Of a stretch of 64,000 nt of DNA, positions 42,581 to 51,719 are shown in pieces; the stretch's first letter is position 1; each line of letters begins with the position of its first letter. Below the pieces are notes generated by a model. It ran no database searches. It was not told the origin of the DNA and saw only the letters and a program-made list of their open reading frames with translations. The stretch is taken from positions 65,330 through 129,329 of the forward strand of contig LM655207.1 of assembly GCA_000824825.2 (NCBI GenBank). Direction: 5' to 3'. The translations under genes were made by a program, and so were the position numbers. Source of the DNA: Mesorhizobium sp. ORS 3324 (GTDB lineage: Bacteria; Pseudomonadota; Alphaproteobacteria; Rhizobiales; Rhizobiaceae).

Positions 42581-43723
42581 CTATTTTTTCTTCGCCAGCA
42601 GCGCCTTCGCCTCCTTGATGCCGAGTGCTGCCGGCCGTTCGCAAGTCGTCTGCATGGCGACGAACTTGCCGCTTTCGCCGGAGCGCAGGATGCCGGTCAT
42701 CACATCGACAGCATGCAACGCCAGCTCCATCGAGCAGCGATGCGGCCGCCCTTCGGCGATCGCGATCGCCATGTCGGCAAGGCCGGCGGTGCGGTAGTTG
42801 GCCATCATGCCCTGGCCGTGCATCTCGTTGGGCACGCCGAAGGGGTGGTCCCATTTCGGCAGCTTCTTCACCGGCTTGGTGGCGTCGGTGAAGCGGACCT
42901 CGCCGCCGAAGAAGTTCGGGTCCGGCACGAAGACGGTGCCCAATTCGCCGTAGAGCTCCATCGGCGCGTGGCCGTGGCTCCAGACGTCCCAGCTCGTGTT
43001 GAGCGTCACGACCGCGCCGTTCGCGAACTCCAGCAGCGCATGGATGGTCGTCGGCGTGTTGACCGGAATCTTCTCGCCCGCACGCGGCTTGGAGCTGATC
43101 GTGCGCTCCTTGGCCGGTGTCGCCGCGAAGGCCGCCACCTGCTTCACCGGCCCGATCAGCTGGATCAGGTTGGTGACGTAGTACGGACCGATGTCGAGCA
43201 CCGGGCCGGCGCCCGGCTGGAAGAAGAAGTCGGGGTTGGGGTGCCAGTGCTCCATGCCGTGGCCCATAACATGGCAGGTGCCGCTGGTGATCTTGCCGAG
43301 CTTGCCGCCGTCGATCAGCTCGCGCGCCAGCTGATGCGCGCCGCCGAAGAACGTGTCAGGCGCCGAGCCGATGCGCAGCCCCTTCTTCTCGGCCCGCTTC
43401 CTGAGATCGAGCCCTTCCTCGATCGACAGCACGAAGGGCTTTTCCGAATAGACGTGCTTGCCGGCCTCGAGCACTGCCTTCGACACCTCGTAATGCACGG
43501 CCGGGACGGTGAGGTTGACGACGATGTCGATCTCGTCGTCCTTGAGAAGGTCGTCGACCGTCTCGGCGCGGAGCTTGAACTCCTTCGCCCGCATCTTCGC
43601 CGCGTCCATATTGATGTCCGCGCAGGCGCGCATCTTGATGCCGCGGAACAGCGGCGCCAGCGAGAAATACGCCTTCGAGATGTTGCCGCAGCCGATGACG
43701 CCTACGCCAAGTTTGTTTGCCAT
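42581..43723 (-). CDS. Gfo/Idh/MocA-family oxidoreductase
   Basis: This 380-residue NAD(P)-dependent dehydrogenase has an N-terminal Rossmann fold (LGVGVIGCGNISKAYFSLAP), a DIVVNLTVPAVHYEVSKAVL strand, and the conserved EKPF motif (VYSEKPFVLSIEEG) whose Lys is catalytic. The C-terminal alpha/beta domain contains DIGPYYVTNLIQLIG, carrying the catalytic Asp and Tyr. It probably oxidises a sugar or inositol-like compound delivered by the ABC system encoded next to it. The substrate is not deducible. It lies 11 bases downstream of the isomerase gene. Confidence 0.9.
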   Translation of the reverse strand: MANKLGVGVIGCGNISKAYFSLAPLFRGIKMRACADINMDAAKMRAKEFKLRAETVDDLLKDDEIDIVVNLTVPAVHYEVSKAVLEAGKHVYSEKPFVLSIEEGLDLRKRAEKKGLRIGSAPDTFFGGAHQLARELIDGGKLGKITSGTCHVMGHGMEHWHPNPDFFFQPGAGPVLDIGPYYVTNLIQLIGPVKQVAAFAATPAKERTISSKPRAGEKIPVNTPTTIHALLEFANGAVVTLNTSWDVWSHGHAPMELYGELGTVFVPDPNFFGGEVRFTDATKPVKKLPKWDHPFGVPNEMHGQGMMANYRTAGLADMAIAIAEGRPHRCSMELALHAVDVMTGILRSGESGKFVAMQTTCERPAALGIKEAKALLAKKK

Positions 43724-43734
43724 GATGGTATGTC

Positions 43735-44481
43735 CTAGTAATTCTTGACGGATTCGATCGAGCGACGGGCGAAGCGTTCGATGTCGTTGGGGTTGTCTTG
43801 TTCCATGACGAAATACCGCGCCGCGCTCTTCGCGCGCAACGCCTTGATCAGGCCGGGCCAGTCGATGGTGCCGTGCCCGACATCCGACCAGCCGTCCTCG
43901 TCCAGTCCCTCGCCCGGCTTGGCCATGTCCTTGACGTGAACCGCGTTGATGCGCTTGCCGTGCTTCTCGATCCAGGGCAGCGGATCGGCGCCGCCGCGCA
44001 CCACCCAGGCGACGTCCATTTCCCAGCCGATGTCGGGCGCGGCCGACAGGATATGGTCCTGCGGCAACGAGCCGTCGGCGAGCGGCTTGAACTCGAAATC
44101 ATGGTTGTGCCAGGCAAAGCCGTAGCCACCCTTCTTGGCGGTCTCGCCGACCTTGGCGAGCCGCTCGCCGAAGCCGCGCCAGCCGGCGGCATCGCTTGGC
44201 CGCGCATCGGGCATCAGGTAGGGGCAGATGAGCAGCGTGACGCCGAGCGCGTCGGCGATTTTGCGCACGCCGTCGAAATCCTTTTCCAGCGCATCGATCG
44301 AGAAATGCCCGGTCGGCATGGCAAGCCCGTTCTTGTCGAGCTCGGCGCGGAACGCCTTGGGATCATCATAGACGCCACCGAAGCCTTCAACTTCCTTGTA
44401 GCCGAGCTCGCCGAGCATTTTGAGCACGCCGTCCCACGGCTGAAAGTTTCGGGCACTATAAAGTTGGAATGACCAGTTCAT
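43735..44481 (-). CDS. Sugar phosphate isomerase/epimerase-like TIM-barrel protein
   Basis: The start at MNWSFQLYSARNFQPWDGVL gives 248 residues. The AP-endonuclease-2-like xylose isomerase fold is seen: EVEGFGGVYDDPKAFRAELD, GYGFAWHNHDFEFKPLADGS (metal His), DIGWEMDVAWVVRGGADPLP (metal Asp and Glu region), INAVHVKDMAKPGEG (metal His) and YFVMEQDNP (metal Glu). Such proteins often act with the Gfo/Idh/MocA enzyme that follows. The two are tightly packed in the operon. Confidence 0.88.
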   Translation of the reverse strand: MNWSFQLYSARNFQPWDGVLKMLGELGYKEVEGFGGVYDDPKAFRAELDKNGLAMPTGHFSIDALEKDFDGVRKIADALGVTLLICPYLMPDARPSDAAGWRGFGERLAKVGETAKKGGYGFAWHNHDFEFKPLADGSLPQDHILSAAPDIGWEMDVAWVVRGGADPLPWIEKHGKRINAVHVKDMAKPGEGLDEDGWSDVGHGTIDWPGLIKALRAKSAARYFVMEQDNPNDIERFARRSIESVKNY

Positions 44482-44513
44482 CTGTCTGTCCGTTCTGCTT
44501 GGGAGATGATCAG

Positions 44514-45620
44514 TTAGAGGCGGCGGTCGGTGTCGGCGTCGAACAACGAAGCGCGCGCCGGATCGAAGCCGATGCGGATCGCATCGCCGTTGCGCAGCGT
44601 CTTGTCGGCTTCGACGCGGAAGGAGAGGATCTGGCCGCCGAGCTTGGTCCACACCAGCGTGTCGGAGCCCATCGGATCGACGATCTCGACCGTCGACTCT
44701 GCGGTGAACGGCATGGCCCTTGCCGCTTCGCCAAGAGCGATGTGCTCGGGCCGGATGCCGAAAACGCAAGGCTTGGCGGCGCGGCTGCCGTCGCCGTCGA
44801 ATTGATAGCGGCCGAGCGGCACCGACACGCCGTCGGCCTTGAACACCGGCGCCTCGCCGGCCTCCAGGTGGCCTTTGAGGAAATTCATTGCCGGCGAGCC
44901 GAGGAAGCCGGCGACGAAGCGGTTGACCGGGCGGTTGTAGATGGTCTGCGGCGCGTCGAGTTGCTGGATGACGCCCCCCTTCATCACCGCGATGCGATCG
45001 GCCAGCGTCATCGCCTCGATCTGGTCATGCGTGACGTAGATCATGGTGTTCTGCAGATTGCGGTGCAGCAGCTTGATCTCGACTCGCAGTTCCGAGCGCA
45101 GCTTGGCGTCGAGGTTGGAGAGCGGCTCGTCGAACAGGAAGACGTCGACGTCGCGCACCAGCGCGCGCCCGATCGCCACGCGCTGGCGCTGGCCGCCGGA
45201 GAGTGCGGAGGGCTTGCGTTGCAGGAGCGGCCCAATCTGCAGAATCTCGGCAGCCCGTGCGATGCGTTTGGCGATCTCGTCCTTCGGCACACCGGCGACG
45301 CGCAGGCCGAAGGAGAGGTTCTTTTCCACGGTCATCTGCGGGTAGAGCGCATAGGACTGGAACACCATGCCTATGCCGCGGTCCTTCGGCTCCTCCCAGG
45401 TGACGTTCTTGCCCTTGATGAAGATGCGGCCTTCCGAAATGTCGAGCAGGCCGGCGATGCAGTTGAGCAAGGTCGACTTGCCGCAGCCGGACGGTCCGAG
45501 CAACACAATGAACTCGCCCTCGGCAACGTCGAGGTTGAGCGTTTGCAGCACCGACACCGCGCCATAATTGAGCGACAGGTTCTGGATCGAAACGCTGGGA
45601 TTGGCGATCGCTGCCTCCAT
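44514..45620 (-). CDS. Sugar ABC transporter ATP-binding protein (UgpC/MsmK type)
   Basis: Three consecutive ATG codons start the gene. The third (MEAAIANPSVSIQNLSLNYG) is best spaced from GAAAGG. The 368-residue protein has GPSGCGKST (Walker A), VFQSYALYPQMTV (Q-loop), LSGGQRQRVAIGRAL (signature), DVFLFDEPLSNLDA (Walker B) and IYVTHDQ, plus a C-terminal regulatory domain (CVFGIRPEHIALGEAARAMP). It serves the glucose-type permeases encoded just upstream. Confidence 0.93.
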   Translation of the reverse strand: MEAAIANPSVSIQNLSLNYGAVSVLQTLNLDVAEGEFIVLLGPSGCGKSTLLNCIAGLLDISEGRIFIKGKNVTWEEPKDRGIGMVFQSYALYPQMTVEKNLSFGLRVAGVPKDEIAKRIARAAEILQIGPLLQRKPSALSGGQRQRVAIGRALVRDVDVFLFDEPLSNLDAKLRSELRVEIKLLHRNLQNTMIYVTHDQIEAMTLADRIAVMKGGVIQQLDAPQTIYNRPVNRFVAGFLGSPAMNFLKGHLEAGEAPVFKADGVSVPLGRYQFDGDGSRAAKPCVFGIRPEHIALGEAARAMPFTAESTVEIVDPMGSDTLVWTKLGGQILSFRVEADKTLRNGDAIRIGFDPARASLFDADTDRRL

Positions 45621-45622
45621 CA

Positions 45623-46567
45623 TCATCCTTTCACCGCACCGGCGGCGATGCCGCGCACGAAGAGCTTGCCGGAAACGAAATAGACGATGAGCGGCACGAG
45701 GCCGGTCAGGATCGTTGCGGCCATGTTGACGTTGTATTCCTTCACGCCCTGCACCGAATTGACGATGTTGTTGAGCTGCACCGTCATCGGATAGGTGTCG
45801 GGCCGGGTGTAGACGACGCCGAACAGGAAGTCGTTCCAGATGCCGGTCACCTGCAGGATGACGGCGACGACGAAGATCGGCATCGACATCGGCAGCATGA
45901 TGCGCAGATAGATGCCCCAGAAGCCGGCGCCGTCGACGCGCGCCGCCCTGAACAGCTCCTCCGGCATCGACGTGAAATAATTGCGGAAGAGCAATGTCAG
46001 GATCGGCATGCCGAAGATCGAATGCACGATCACCAGGCCGGTCAGCGTGCCGTAGATACCGATCTCGCGCAGGATGATGACGATCGGATAGATCATCACC
46101 TGATAGGGGATGAAGGCGCCGACGATCAGGATGATGAAGAAGGTGTCGGCGCCCTTGAAGCGCCAGTTGGCCAAAGCATAGCCGTTCACCGAAGCGATCG
46201 CGATCGACAGCAGCACCGACGGCACGGTGATGCGCACCGAATTCCAGAAGCCGCGCGAAAGCCCGTCGCAATTGAGCCCCGTGCAGGCGCTCGCCCAGGC
46301 CTTCACCCACGGCTCGAAGGTGATCTCCAGCGGCGGCGAGAAGATGTTGCCGAGGCGGATTTCCGGCATGCCCTTCAGCGACGTGACGATCATCACATAG
46401 AGCGGCAAAAGGTAATAGAGCGCCACGACGATGAGCGTGCCGTAGAGCAAGATGTTGCGGCGCGAGAGCACGTGCCGCGGCTTCGTTCCGCTCGGTCCCA
46501 ATGCATCGCGCGATACGGCTTCGCGCCGCAGGGCGTCACCGGACATGGAAGCAGCGACTTCAGCCAT
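45623..46567 (-). CDS. Glucose-type ABC transporter permease (GtsC-like)
   Basis: The 314-residue protein has six helices, with an N-terminal ~40-residue cytosolic tail and NILLYGTLIVVALYYLLPLY as the first span. The periplasmic loop has WASACTGLNCDGLSRGFWNS, a Cys-bearing insert typical of glucose/mannose CUT1 permeases, and the EAA loop reads FRAARVDGAGFWGIYLRIML. It ends FVRGIAAGAVKG. Its start overlaps the partner permease gene by 8 bases. Confidence 0.9.
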   Translation of the reverse strand: MAEVAASMSGDALRREAVSRDALGPSGTKPRHVLSRRNILLYGTLIVVALYYLLPLYVMIVTSLKGMPEIRLGNIFSPPLEITFEPWVKAWASACTGLNCDGLSRGFWNSVRITVPSVLLSIAIASVNGYALANWRFKGADTFFIILIVGAFIPYQVMIYPIVIILREIGIYGTLTGLVIVHSIFGMPILTLLFRNYFTSMPEELFRAARVDGAGFWGIYLRIMLPMSMPIFVVAVILQVTGIWNDFLFGVVYTRPDTYPMTVQLNNIVNSVQGVKEYNVNMAATILTGLVPLIVYFVSGKLFVRGIAAGAVKG

Positions 46568-47453
46568 GCTTCTTGCCTCCGAATTCGAGATAGGCCCATG
46601 GCACGATGACGATCACCACCGAGAGCAGCATCATGGTCGAGGCTGCAAAGCCCTGGCCGAGATTCTGGGCGAAGAACATGTAGTCGTAGACGTATTTTGC
46701 CGGCACTTCGGAGGCGATGCCCGGCCCGCCGCTGGTCTGCGCCACCACAAGGTCGTAGACCTTGACGATGCCGGCGGCGATGATCACCAGCGTGGTGATG
46801 AAGACCGGACGCATCATCGGGATGACGATGAAGAGATAGGTCTTCCACATCGGTATCCCGTCAACCCGCGCGGCCTTCCAGATGTCTTCGTCGATGCCGC
46901 GCAGGCCGGCGAGCATCAGGCACATGATCAGCCCCGTGCCCTGCCAGAGCGCCGCGATCGAGATGCCGTAGATGACGATGCTGGAATTGTAGAGCGGGTC
47001 GAAGCTGAAGCTCGTCCAGCCAAGGTCGCGCACGACCCGCTGGACGCCGAAATCCGGATTGAGCAGCCACTGCCAGACCAGGCCGGTGACGATGAAGGAG
47101 AGCGCGAAGGGATAGAGGAAGATGGTGCGGAACGTATCCTCGAAGCGGATCTTCTGGTCGAGCAGCGCCGCGAGGATGAAGCCGATCACCAGCGAGAACA
47201 CGAGCGAGATCACGCCGTAGATCAGAAGGTTCTCGATCGAGACCAGCCAGCGCGGCGTCGCCCACAACCGGTAATACTGGTCGAGCCCGACGAAATTCAG
47301 CCGCGGCAAGAGCTTCGAATTGGTGAAGGAATAAAGCACCGTCCAGGCCGTGCCGCCGACGAAGACCACCAGCGCGGTCAGGATCATCGGGATCGATGCG
47401 ACCTTGGCATTGAGGTTGCGTAAGAGCTGGTTAGGGCGTTCGCTGTTGCTCAT
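46560..47453 (-). CDS. Glucose-type ABC transporter permease (GtsB-like)
   Basis: The 297-residue CUT1 permease (MSNSERPNQLLRNLNAKVAS) has IPMILTALVVFVGGTAWTVL as the first helix. A large extracytoplasmic loop follows (SFTNSKLLPRLNFVGLDQYY), with five more helices and the EAA loop WKAARVDGIPMWKTYLFIVI. It partners the GtsC-like permease. It follows the binding-protein gene after a strong hairpin. Confidence 0.9.
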   Translation of the reverse strand: MSNSERPNQLLRNLNAKVASIPMILTALVVFVGGTAWTVLYSFTNSKLLPRLNFVGLDQYYRLWATPRWLVSIENLLIYGVISLVFSLVIGFILAALLDQKIRFEDTFRTIFLYPFALSFIVTGLVWQWLLNPDFGVQRVVRDLGWTSFSFDPLYNSSIVIYGISIAALWQGTGLIMCLMLAGLRGIDEDIWKAARVDGIPMWKTYLFIVIPMMRPVFITTLVIIAAGIVKVYDLVVAQTSGGPGIASEVPAKYVYDYMFFAQNLGQGFAASTMMLLSVVIVIVPWAYLEFGGKKHG

Positions 47454-47481
47454 CTCGTCAGCCGGACAATGAGGACATCAC

Positions 47482-47512
47482 GCTCCCGACCCCGATAGGT
47501 GGGGTCGGGAGC
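47482..47512 (-). terminator. Strong hairpin between binding-protein and permease genes
   Basis: GCTCCCGACCCC and GGGGTCGGGAGC form a perfect 12-bp stem around a 7-base loop, 18 bases after the binding-protein stop. No T-run follows, so it probably stabilises the upstream mRNA and limits read-through into the permeases, giving excess binding protein. Confidence 0.7.
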
Positions 47513-47530
47513 CGGCGGGGGCGCCGGTCG

Positions 47531-48769
47531 TCAGTCGGCAGATGCGATGATGTCGGCGAAGCGCTTCTGCGCCTCTTCGAGCGTCATGTCGGGCTTGGCG
47601 AAGAATTCGGAGAACAGGTCCTCCTTCTGCTTCTGGCTGTCCTGCGACAGAAGCTGGTCCGTCCACGGGATCACCGCGCCCTTGGCGAGGATGGCGAGGC
47701 CCTTCTTCATGCAGTCGTTTGCCGTGTTGAGGTCGACGTCGCCGCGCACCGGCAGCGAGCCCTTCTTGAGGTTGAAGGCGACCTGCGTCTTCGGATCGAG
47801 CAGCGTCTCGGCCAGCACTTCCTGCGCCTTGGACTTCGCCTCATCCTTGAGCAACGGGAAGTAGAAGGCGTCGCCGCCGGTGGCGATGACCTCGTTCAGG
47901 CCGAGGCCGGGCAGGCAGGTATAGTCCTTGCCGGCGGTCTTGCCGGCGACCTGGAACTCGCCCTGCGCCCAGTCGCCCATGATCTGGCCGCCGGCTTTGC
48001 CGGTGATGACGAGATTGGTCGCCTGGTTCCAGTCCTGCACATTGGTGTTCTTGGCCATCTTGCGGGCGTCGTCGGCCGCCTTGAACACCTTGGCGATCTC
48101 GGGTCCAGCCGCGAATTTGGCGTCCTTTTGCTGGTAGACCTTAAGGAAGGCGTCGGTACCGCCGACGGCAGCGAGCAGCACGTCGAAGGCGCCCGATGCC
48201 TGCCAGGGCTGTCCGCCGACGGCGAGCGGGATGATGCCGGCCTTCTCCAGTGCCGGAGCGGCGGCCACGAATTCATTCCAGTCCTTCGGCAGCGGCACGC
48301 CGGCCTTCTGGAAGGCCTCGTTCGACAGCCAGAGCCACTGCCAGGAGTGGATGTTGACCGGCACGCAATAGATCTTTCCGCCGATGGTGCACGAGTCGAG
48401 CAGGCTCTTCGGCCGCACGATTTCCGTCCACTTGTCCTTGGTGGCGATATCCGTGAGGTCGCGCATCAGCCCGGCCTGGACAAGCTCCTCCGCCTGGCGG
48501 CCGTGGTTGAACTGGGTGGCGCCCATCGGATCGCCGCCGGTAATGCGGCTGATCATGATCGGCCGCGCCGTGCCGCCGGAGCCGGCGATAGCGCCGTCGA
48601 CCCAGTGATTGCCGGTCGCGTCGAATGCTTTGGCAAGTTCGGCCACCGCCGCCGCTTCGCCGCCAGAAGTCCACCAATGGGTGACTTCGAGGTCGGTCGC
48701 GGCAGCCGGTCCGGCGAAGTTCAGCGCGACCGTCGCAGCAAACGCGGCAGTCAGGAATTTGTATCGCAT
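47531..48769 (-). CDS. Glucose-type ABC transporter substrate-binding protein (GtsA-like)
   Basis: The start at MRYKFLTAAFAATVALNFAG follows GGGAGGAACCGAA. The signal peptide is probably cleaved after PAAA. The 412-residue precursor shows the glucose/mannose-binding family pattern: VTHWWTSGGEAAAVAELAKA, GSGGTARPIMISRITGGDPM, CTIGGKIYCVPVNIHSWQWL (two Cys, likely disulfide) and GDWAQGEFQV. It is the first gene of the operon, with a LacI-type operator 16 bases upstream of its start. Confidence 0.92.
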   Translation of the reverse strand: MRYKFLTAAFAATVALNFAGPAAATDLEVTHWWTSGGEAAAVAELAKAFDATGNHWVDGAIAGSGGTARPIMISRITGGDPMGATQFNHGRQAEELVQAGLMRDLTDIATKDKWTEIVRPKSLLDSCTIGGKIYCVPVNIHSWQWLWLSNEAFQKAGVPLPKDWNEFVAAAPALEKAGIIPLAVGGQPWQASGAFDVLLAAVGGTDAFLKVYQQKDAKFAAGPEIAKVFKAADDARKMAKNTNVQDWNQATNLVITGKAGGQIMGDWAQGEFQVAGKTAGKDYTCLPGLGLNEVIATGGDAFYFPLLKDEAKSKAQEVLAETLLDPKTQVAFNLKKGSLPVRGDVDLNTANDCMKKGLAILAKGAVIPWTDQLLSQDSQKQKEDLFSEFFAKPDMTLEEAQKRFADIIASAD

Positions 48770-48784
48770 TTCGGTTCCTCCCAG

Positions 48785-48804
48785 AATCTGAAACGTTACA
48801 GATT
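48785..48804. promoter_or_regulatory. LacI-family operator O1
   Basis: AATCTGAAACGTTACAGATT is a 20-bp inverted repeat with a central AACGTT and a single mismatched base pair. It lies just upstream of the binding-protein ribosome site, and its reverse complement core recurs at 49031-49044 beside the divergent LacI gene. Central-CG palindromes of this size are typical of LacI-family regulators, so the sugar operon is probably repressed or activated from here. Confidence 0.8.
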
Positions 48805-49027
48805 TTCGATAAGGCAAATGGCCGACATAGGCAACCCCTCGAATGAAAACCCTATGAAGTTTTTTCGAGGCGCGAACAAAATCCTTCTCTCAGAATGGCT
48901 CGACAGCGCGATTGGTGCCAAAACTCGGCCGAAATCGCGATTTCCTTGTGATTCCAGTGGCTTTCGGCCTATTTCCTCGCCACCGACCACGAAGATCGCG
49001 GTCCGCCGTTCGGTCGCGGGCGTTGGC

Positions 49028-49047
49028 AATCTGTAACGTTTCAGTAT
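49028..49047. promoter_or_regulatory. LacI-family operator O2
   Basis: CTGTAACGTTTCAG (49031-49044) is the exact reverse complement of the O1 core and is flanked by AAT on one side. It sits about 100 bases before the regulator ATG, consistent with autoregulation. The ~225 bases between the two operators hold no gene, and the distance would allow looping. Confidence 0.8.
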
Positions 49048-49142
49048 ATTGAACCGTGTCACGGGCCGAAAGCCGCGCAGATGTCAACGCGTATGATTGC
49101 CGGTTGGCCTCGCGGCTGCTATGCGCCTGACGGGCGGGACGA

Positions 49143-50186
49143 ATGGACAGACGAGCAACCGACAAGGACGACGAGACGTCGGCTACCGAACGGCCGACGC
49201 TGAAGACGCTTGCCTTCATGACCGGGCTTGGCGTCACCACAGTCTCGCGTGCGCTCAAGGACGCGCCGGAGATCGGCGCCGAGACCAGGCGTCGCGTGCA
49301 GCTCGTCGCCAAGCAGATCGGCTACCGCCCGAACCGCGCCGGCGTCAGGCTGAGAACCGGCAAGACCAACGTCATCAGCCTGGTGCTCAACACCGAGCAC
49401 GAGCTGATGAGCTTCGTCTCCGACATCATCTACGGCGTCACCGAGGTGATCGCCGATACGCCCTACCACCTGATCGTCACGCCTTACTCGCGTTCGCAGG
49501 ACCCGCTGGACCCGGTGCGCTACCTTGTCGAGACCGGCTCCGCCGACGGCGTCATCATTTCGCGCGCCCAGCCCAACGATCCGCGCGCCCGCTACATGCT
49601 GGAGCGCGGTATTCCCTTCGCCACGCATGGCCGCACCGACATGGGGCTGGTGCATCCCTATCACGACTTCGACAACTACGCCTTTGCCGGCGAGGCGGTC
49701 CGCTATCTCGCCGCCATCGGCCGGCGCCGGCTCGCCCTGGTGACGCCGCCGGTCGGCCTCACCTATTACGGCCATACAGTGAACGGCTTTGCCGATGCGC
49801 TAAGCGAAGTCGGCGCCAGCGAGGTGCCGTTCAACACCGTCTCCATCGACCACACGATCGAGCAGATCAGGATGCGCACCGCGCAGCTCATGCGCCGGGA
49901 CGATCGCCCGGACGGGATCATAAGCAGCGCCGCCGCAGCGACGCTTGCCGTAGTCGCCGGCATCGAGGATGCCGGGCTGAAGCTCGGCCGCGACATCGAC
50001 GTGGTGTCGAAACAGTCATCGGAGGTGCTGCACCTGTTCCGGCGGGAACTGCTGGTCGTCAACGAGAATTTCCGGCTCGCCGGCTCCGAGCTGGCTCGCG
50101 CGGTGCTCGGCTGGATCGGCGGCGCGGCACCCGGCTCCCTGCAGTCGCTCAGCAAGCCGAGTGAGGTTCTGCCCTATCGCGGTTAG
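49143..50186 (+). CDS. LacI-family transcriptional regulator (AglR/GtsR-like)
   Basis: The 347-residue protein has an N-terminal helix-turn-helix preceded by a ~17-residue charged extension: TLKTLAFMTGLGVTTVSRAL, then KDAPEIGAETRRRVQLVAKQ and the hinge IGYRPNRAGVRLRTGKT. The effector-binding domain is periplasmic-binding-protein-like (NVISLVLNTEHELMSFVSDI, GRRRLALVTPPVGLTYYGHT). It is divergent from the glucose-type ABC operon and flanked by its own probable operator. The gene ends convergently with gnd, overlapping by 4 bases. Confidence 0.92.
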   Translation: MDRRATDKDDETSATERPTLKTLAFMTGLGVTTVSRALKDAPEIGAETRRRVQLVAKQIGYRPNRAGVRLRTGKTNVISLVLNTEHELMSFVSDIIYGVTEVIADTPYHLIVTPYSRSQDPLDPVRYLVETGSADGVIISRAQPNDPRARYMLERGIPFATHGRTDMGLVHPYHDFDNYAFAGEAVRYLAAIGRRRLALVTPPVGLTYYGHTVNGFADALSEVGASEVPFNTVSIDHTIEQIRMRTAQLMRRDDRPDGIISSAAAATLAVVAGIEDAGLKLGRDIDVVSKQSSEVLHLFRRELLVVNENFRLAGSELARAVLGWIGGAAPGSLQSLSKPSEVLPYRG

Positions 50187-51610
50187 TGCCCAGCCCCGCT
50201 GCCCCAAGGTCCATGAAACGCCCCCTGCTCGCCGATGCGCTCGAAGCCGTGCGCTCCGAAGAAATCGCGCTGCGCCTGGATAAGGTTCGAGGTGCCGCGT
50301 CCCTGGCGATAGCTGTCGAAATAGGCGAGCGCGGAAGACAGCGCCGGCACCGGCGAGCCGGCCTCGGAGGCTCTCGCGACGATGCGCCTCAGCGACGGAT
50401 GCGCTTCCTTCATCATAGCGATGAAGGCTGGCGCCATCAGAAGATTGGTCGCAGCACCGCCCGAGCCGAAAGCCTCGGCCATCATGTCCAGCATCTGCGA
50501 GCGGATGATGCAGCCGGCGCGCCAGATCTTGGCGATGGTCGGCATCGGCAGGTCCCAATTGAACTCCTTGGAGGCGCCTCTCATCACCGCGAAGCCTTGC
50601 GCGTAGGCAGCGATCTTGCCGGCGAACAGCGCCAGCTCGAGATCCTTCAGCAGGGCCGCCCTGTCGCCGGAAATCTTTTCGACTCCGATATTGCCGTATG
50701 CCTTTTCCGCCGCCAGCCGTTCGTCCTTGATCGATGACAGCACGCGCGCCGCCACCGCCGCCTCGATTGCCGTCGCCGGAATGCCGAGCTGCTGCGCCTC
50801 GATGACCGACCATTTGCCGGTGCCCTTCTGGCCGGCGCGGTCGAGGATGATGTCGACCACCGGCTTGCCGGTCTTAGGATCGTCGGCGGCAAGGACCTTG
50901 GCGGTGATCTCGATCAGGTAGGAGTTGAGCCGGCCCTGGTTCCAGCCGTCGAAGACCTTGCCGATCTCCTTCGGTCCCATGCCGAGGCCGTCGCGCAGGA
51001 TGCCGTAGATCTCGGCGATCATCTGCATGTCGGCATATTCGATGCCGTTGTGGATGGTCTTGACGAAGTGACCGGCGCCGTCGGTCCCGAGCCAGGCGGC
51101 GCAGGGCTCGTCCTTGAACTTGGCGGAGATCGCCGTCAGCACTTTCTCGACGCGCTTCCAGGAGTCCTCCGTGCCGCCGACCATGATCGACGGCCCGTGG
51201 CGCGCGCCCTCCTCGCCGCCGGACACGCCCATGCCGATGAACGTCAGGCCCGAGCCCGACAGCTCGGAGAAGCGCCGCATCGTGTCGCGGAAATTGGCAT
51301 TGCCGGCATCGATGACGATGTCGTTGTTGGCAAGCACGCCCCGCAGCGCTCCGATTTGCTCGTCGACCGGCTTGCCGGCCAGCACCATGATGATGATCGG
51401 CCGCGGCGGCCGGATCGCCGCGGCGAGCTCCTCAAGGGTATAGCAGGGCACGATCCTGTCCTTCAGCGCGCCGGCGCTCTCGACGAAGGCGTCGGTGCGC
51501 GAAGAGGTGCGGTTGAAGACGGCGATGCGGTGCCCGTGCTCGGCAATGTTGAGCGCCAGGTTGGAGCCCATCGTGCCAAGGCCGATCAGGCCGATTTCGG
51601 CTGTTTCCAT
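50183..51610 (-). CDS. gnd: 6-phosphogluconate dehydrogenase (decarboxylating)
   Basis: The 475-residue protein starts METAEIGLIGLGTMGSNLAL. It has the NADP-binding GLGTMG motif and FNRTSSRTDAF after beta-2, then MGVSGGEEGARHGPSIMVGG, the catalytic Lys in HFVKTIHNGIEYADMQMIAE, and a long C-terminal all-helical domain (WSVIEAQQLGIPATAIEAAV) with a final HGPWGSGAGH tail. Full family length. It performs the third step of the oxidative pentose phosphate pathway, making ribulose 5-phosphate, CO2 and NADPH. Confidence 0.96.
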   Translation of the reverse strand: METAEIGLIGLGTMGSNLALNIAEHGHRIAVFNRTSSRTDAFVESAGALKDRIVPCYTLEELAAAIRPPRPIIIMVLAGKPVDEQIGALRGVLANNDIVIDAGNANFRDTMRRFSELSGSGLTFIGMGVSGGEEGARHGPSIMVGGTEDSWKRVEKVLTAISAKFKDEPCAAWLGTDGAGHFVKTIHNGIEYADMQMIAEIYGILRDGLGMGPKEIGKVFDGWNQGRLNSYLIEITAKVLAADDPKTGKPVVDIILDRAGQKGTGKWSVIEAQQLGIPATAIEAAVAARVLSSIKDERLAAEKAYGNIGVEKISGDRAALLKDLELALFAGKIAAYAQGFAVMRGASKEFNWDLPMPTIAKIWRAGCIIRSQMLDMMAEAFGSGGAATNLLMAPAFIAMMKEAHPSLRRIVARASEAGSPVPALSSALAYFDSYRQGRGTSNLIQAQRDFFGAHGFERIGEQGAFHGPWGSGAGH

Positions 51611-51719
51611 CGTTCGTTTCTTCCCTGCTTCGGATCTTTTGTTGAGGCCGCGTTTTGCACGGATGATTGACGGGCCTTCGCGACGGCGTCAACCGCCTCG
51701 CCGAATTGTGTCGGTCGGC

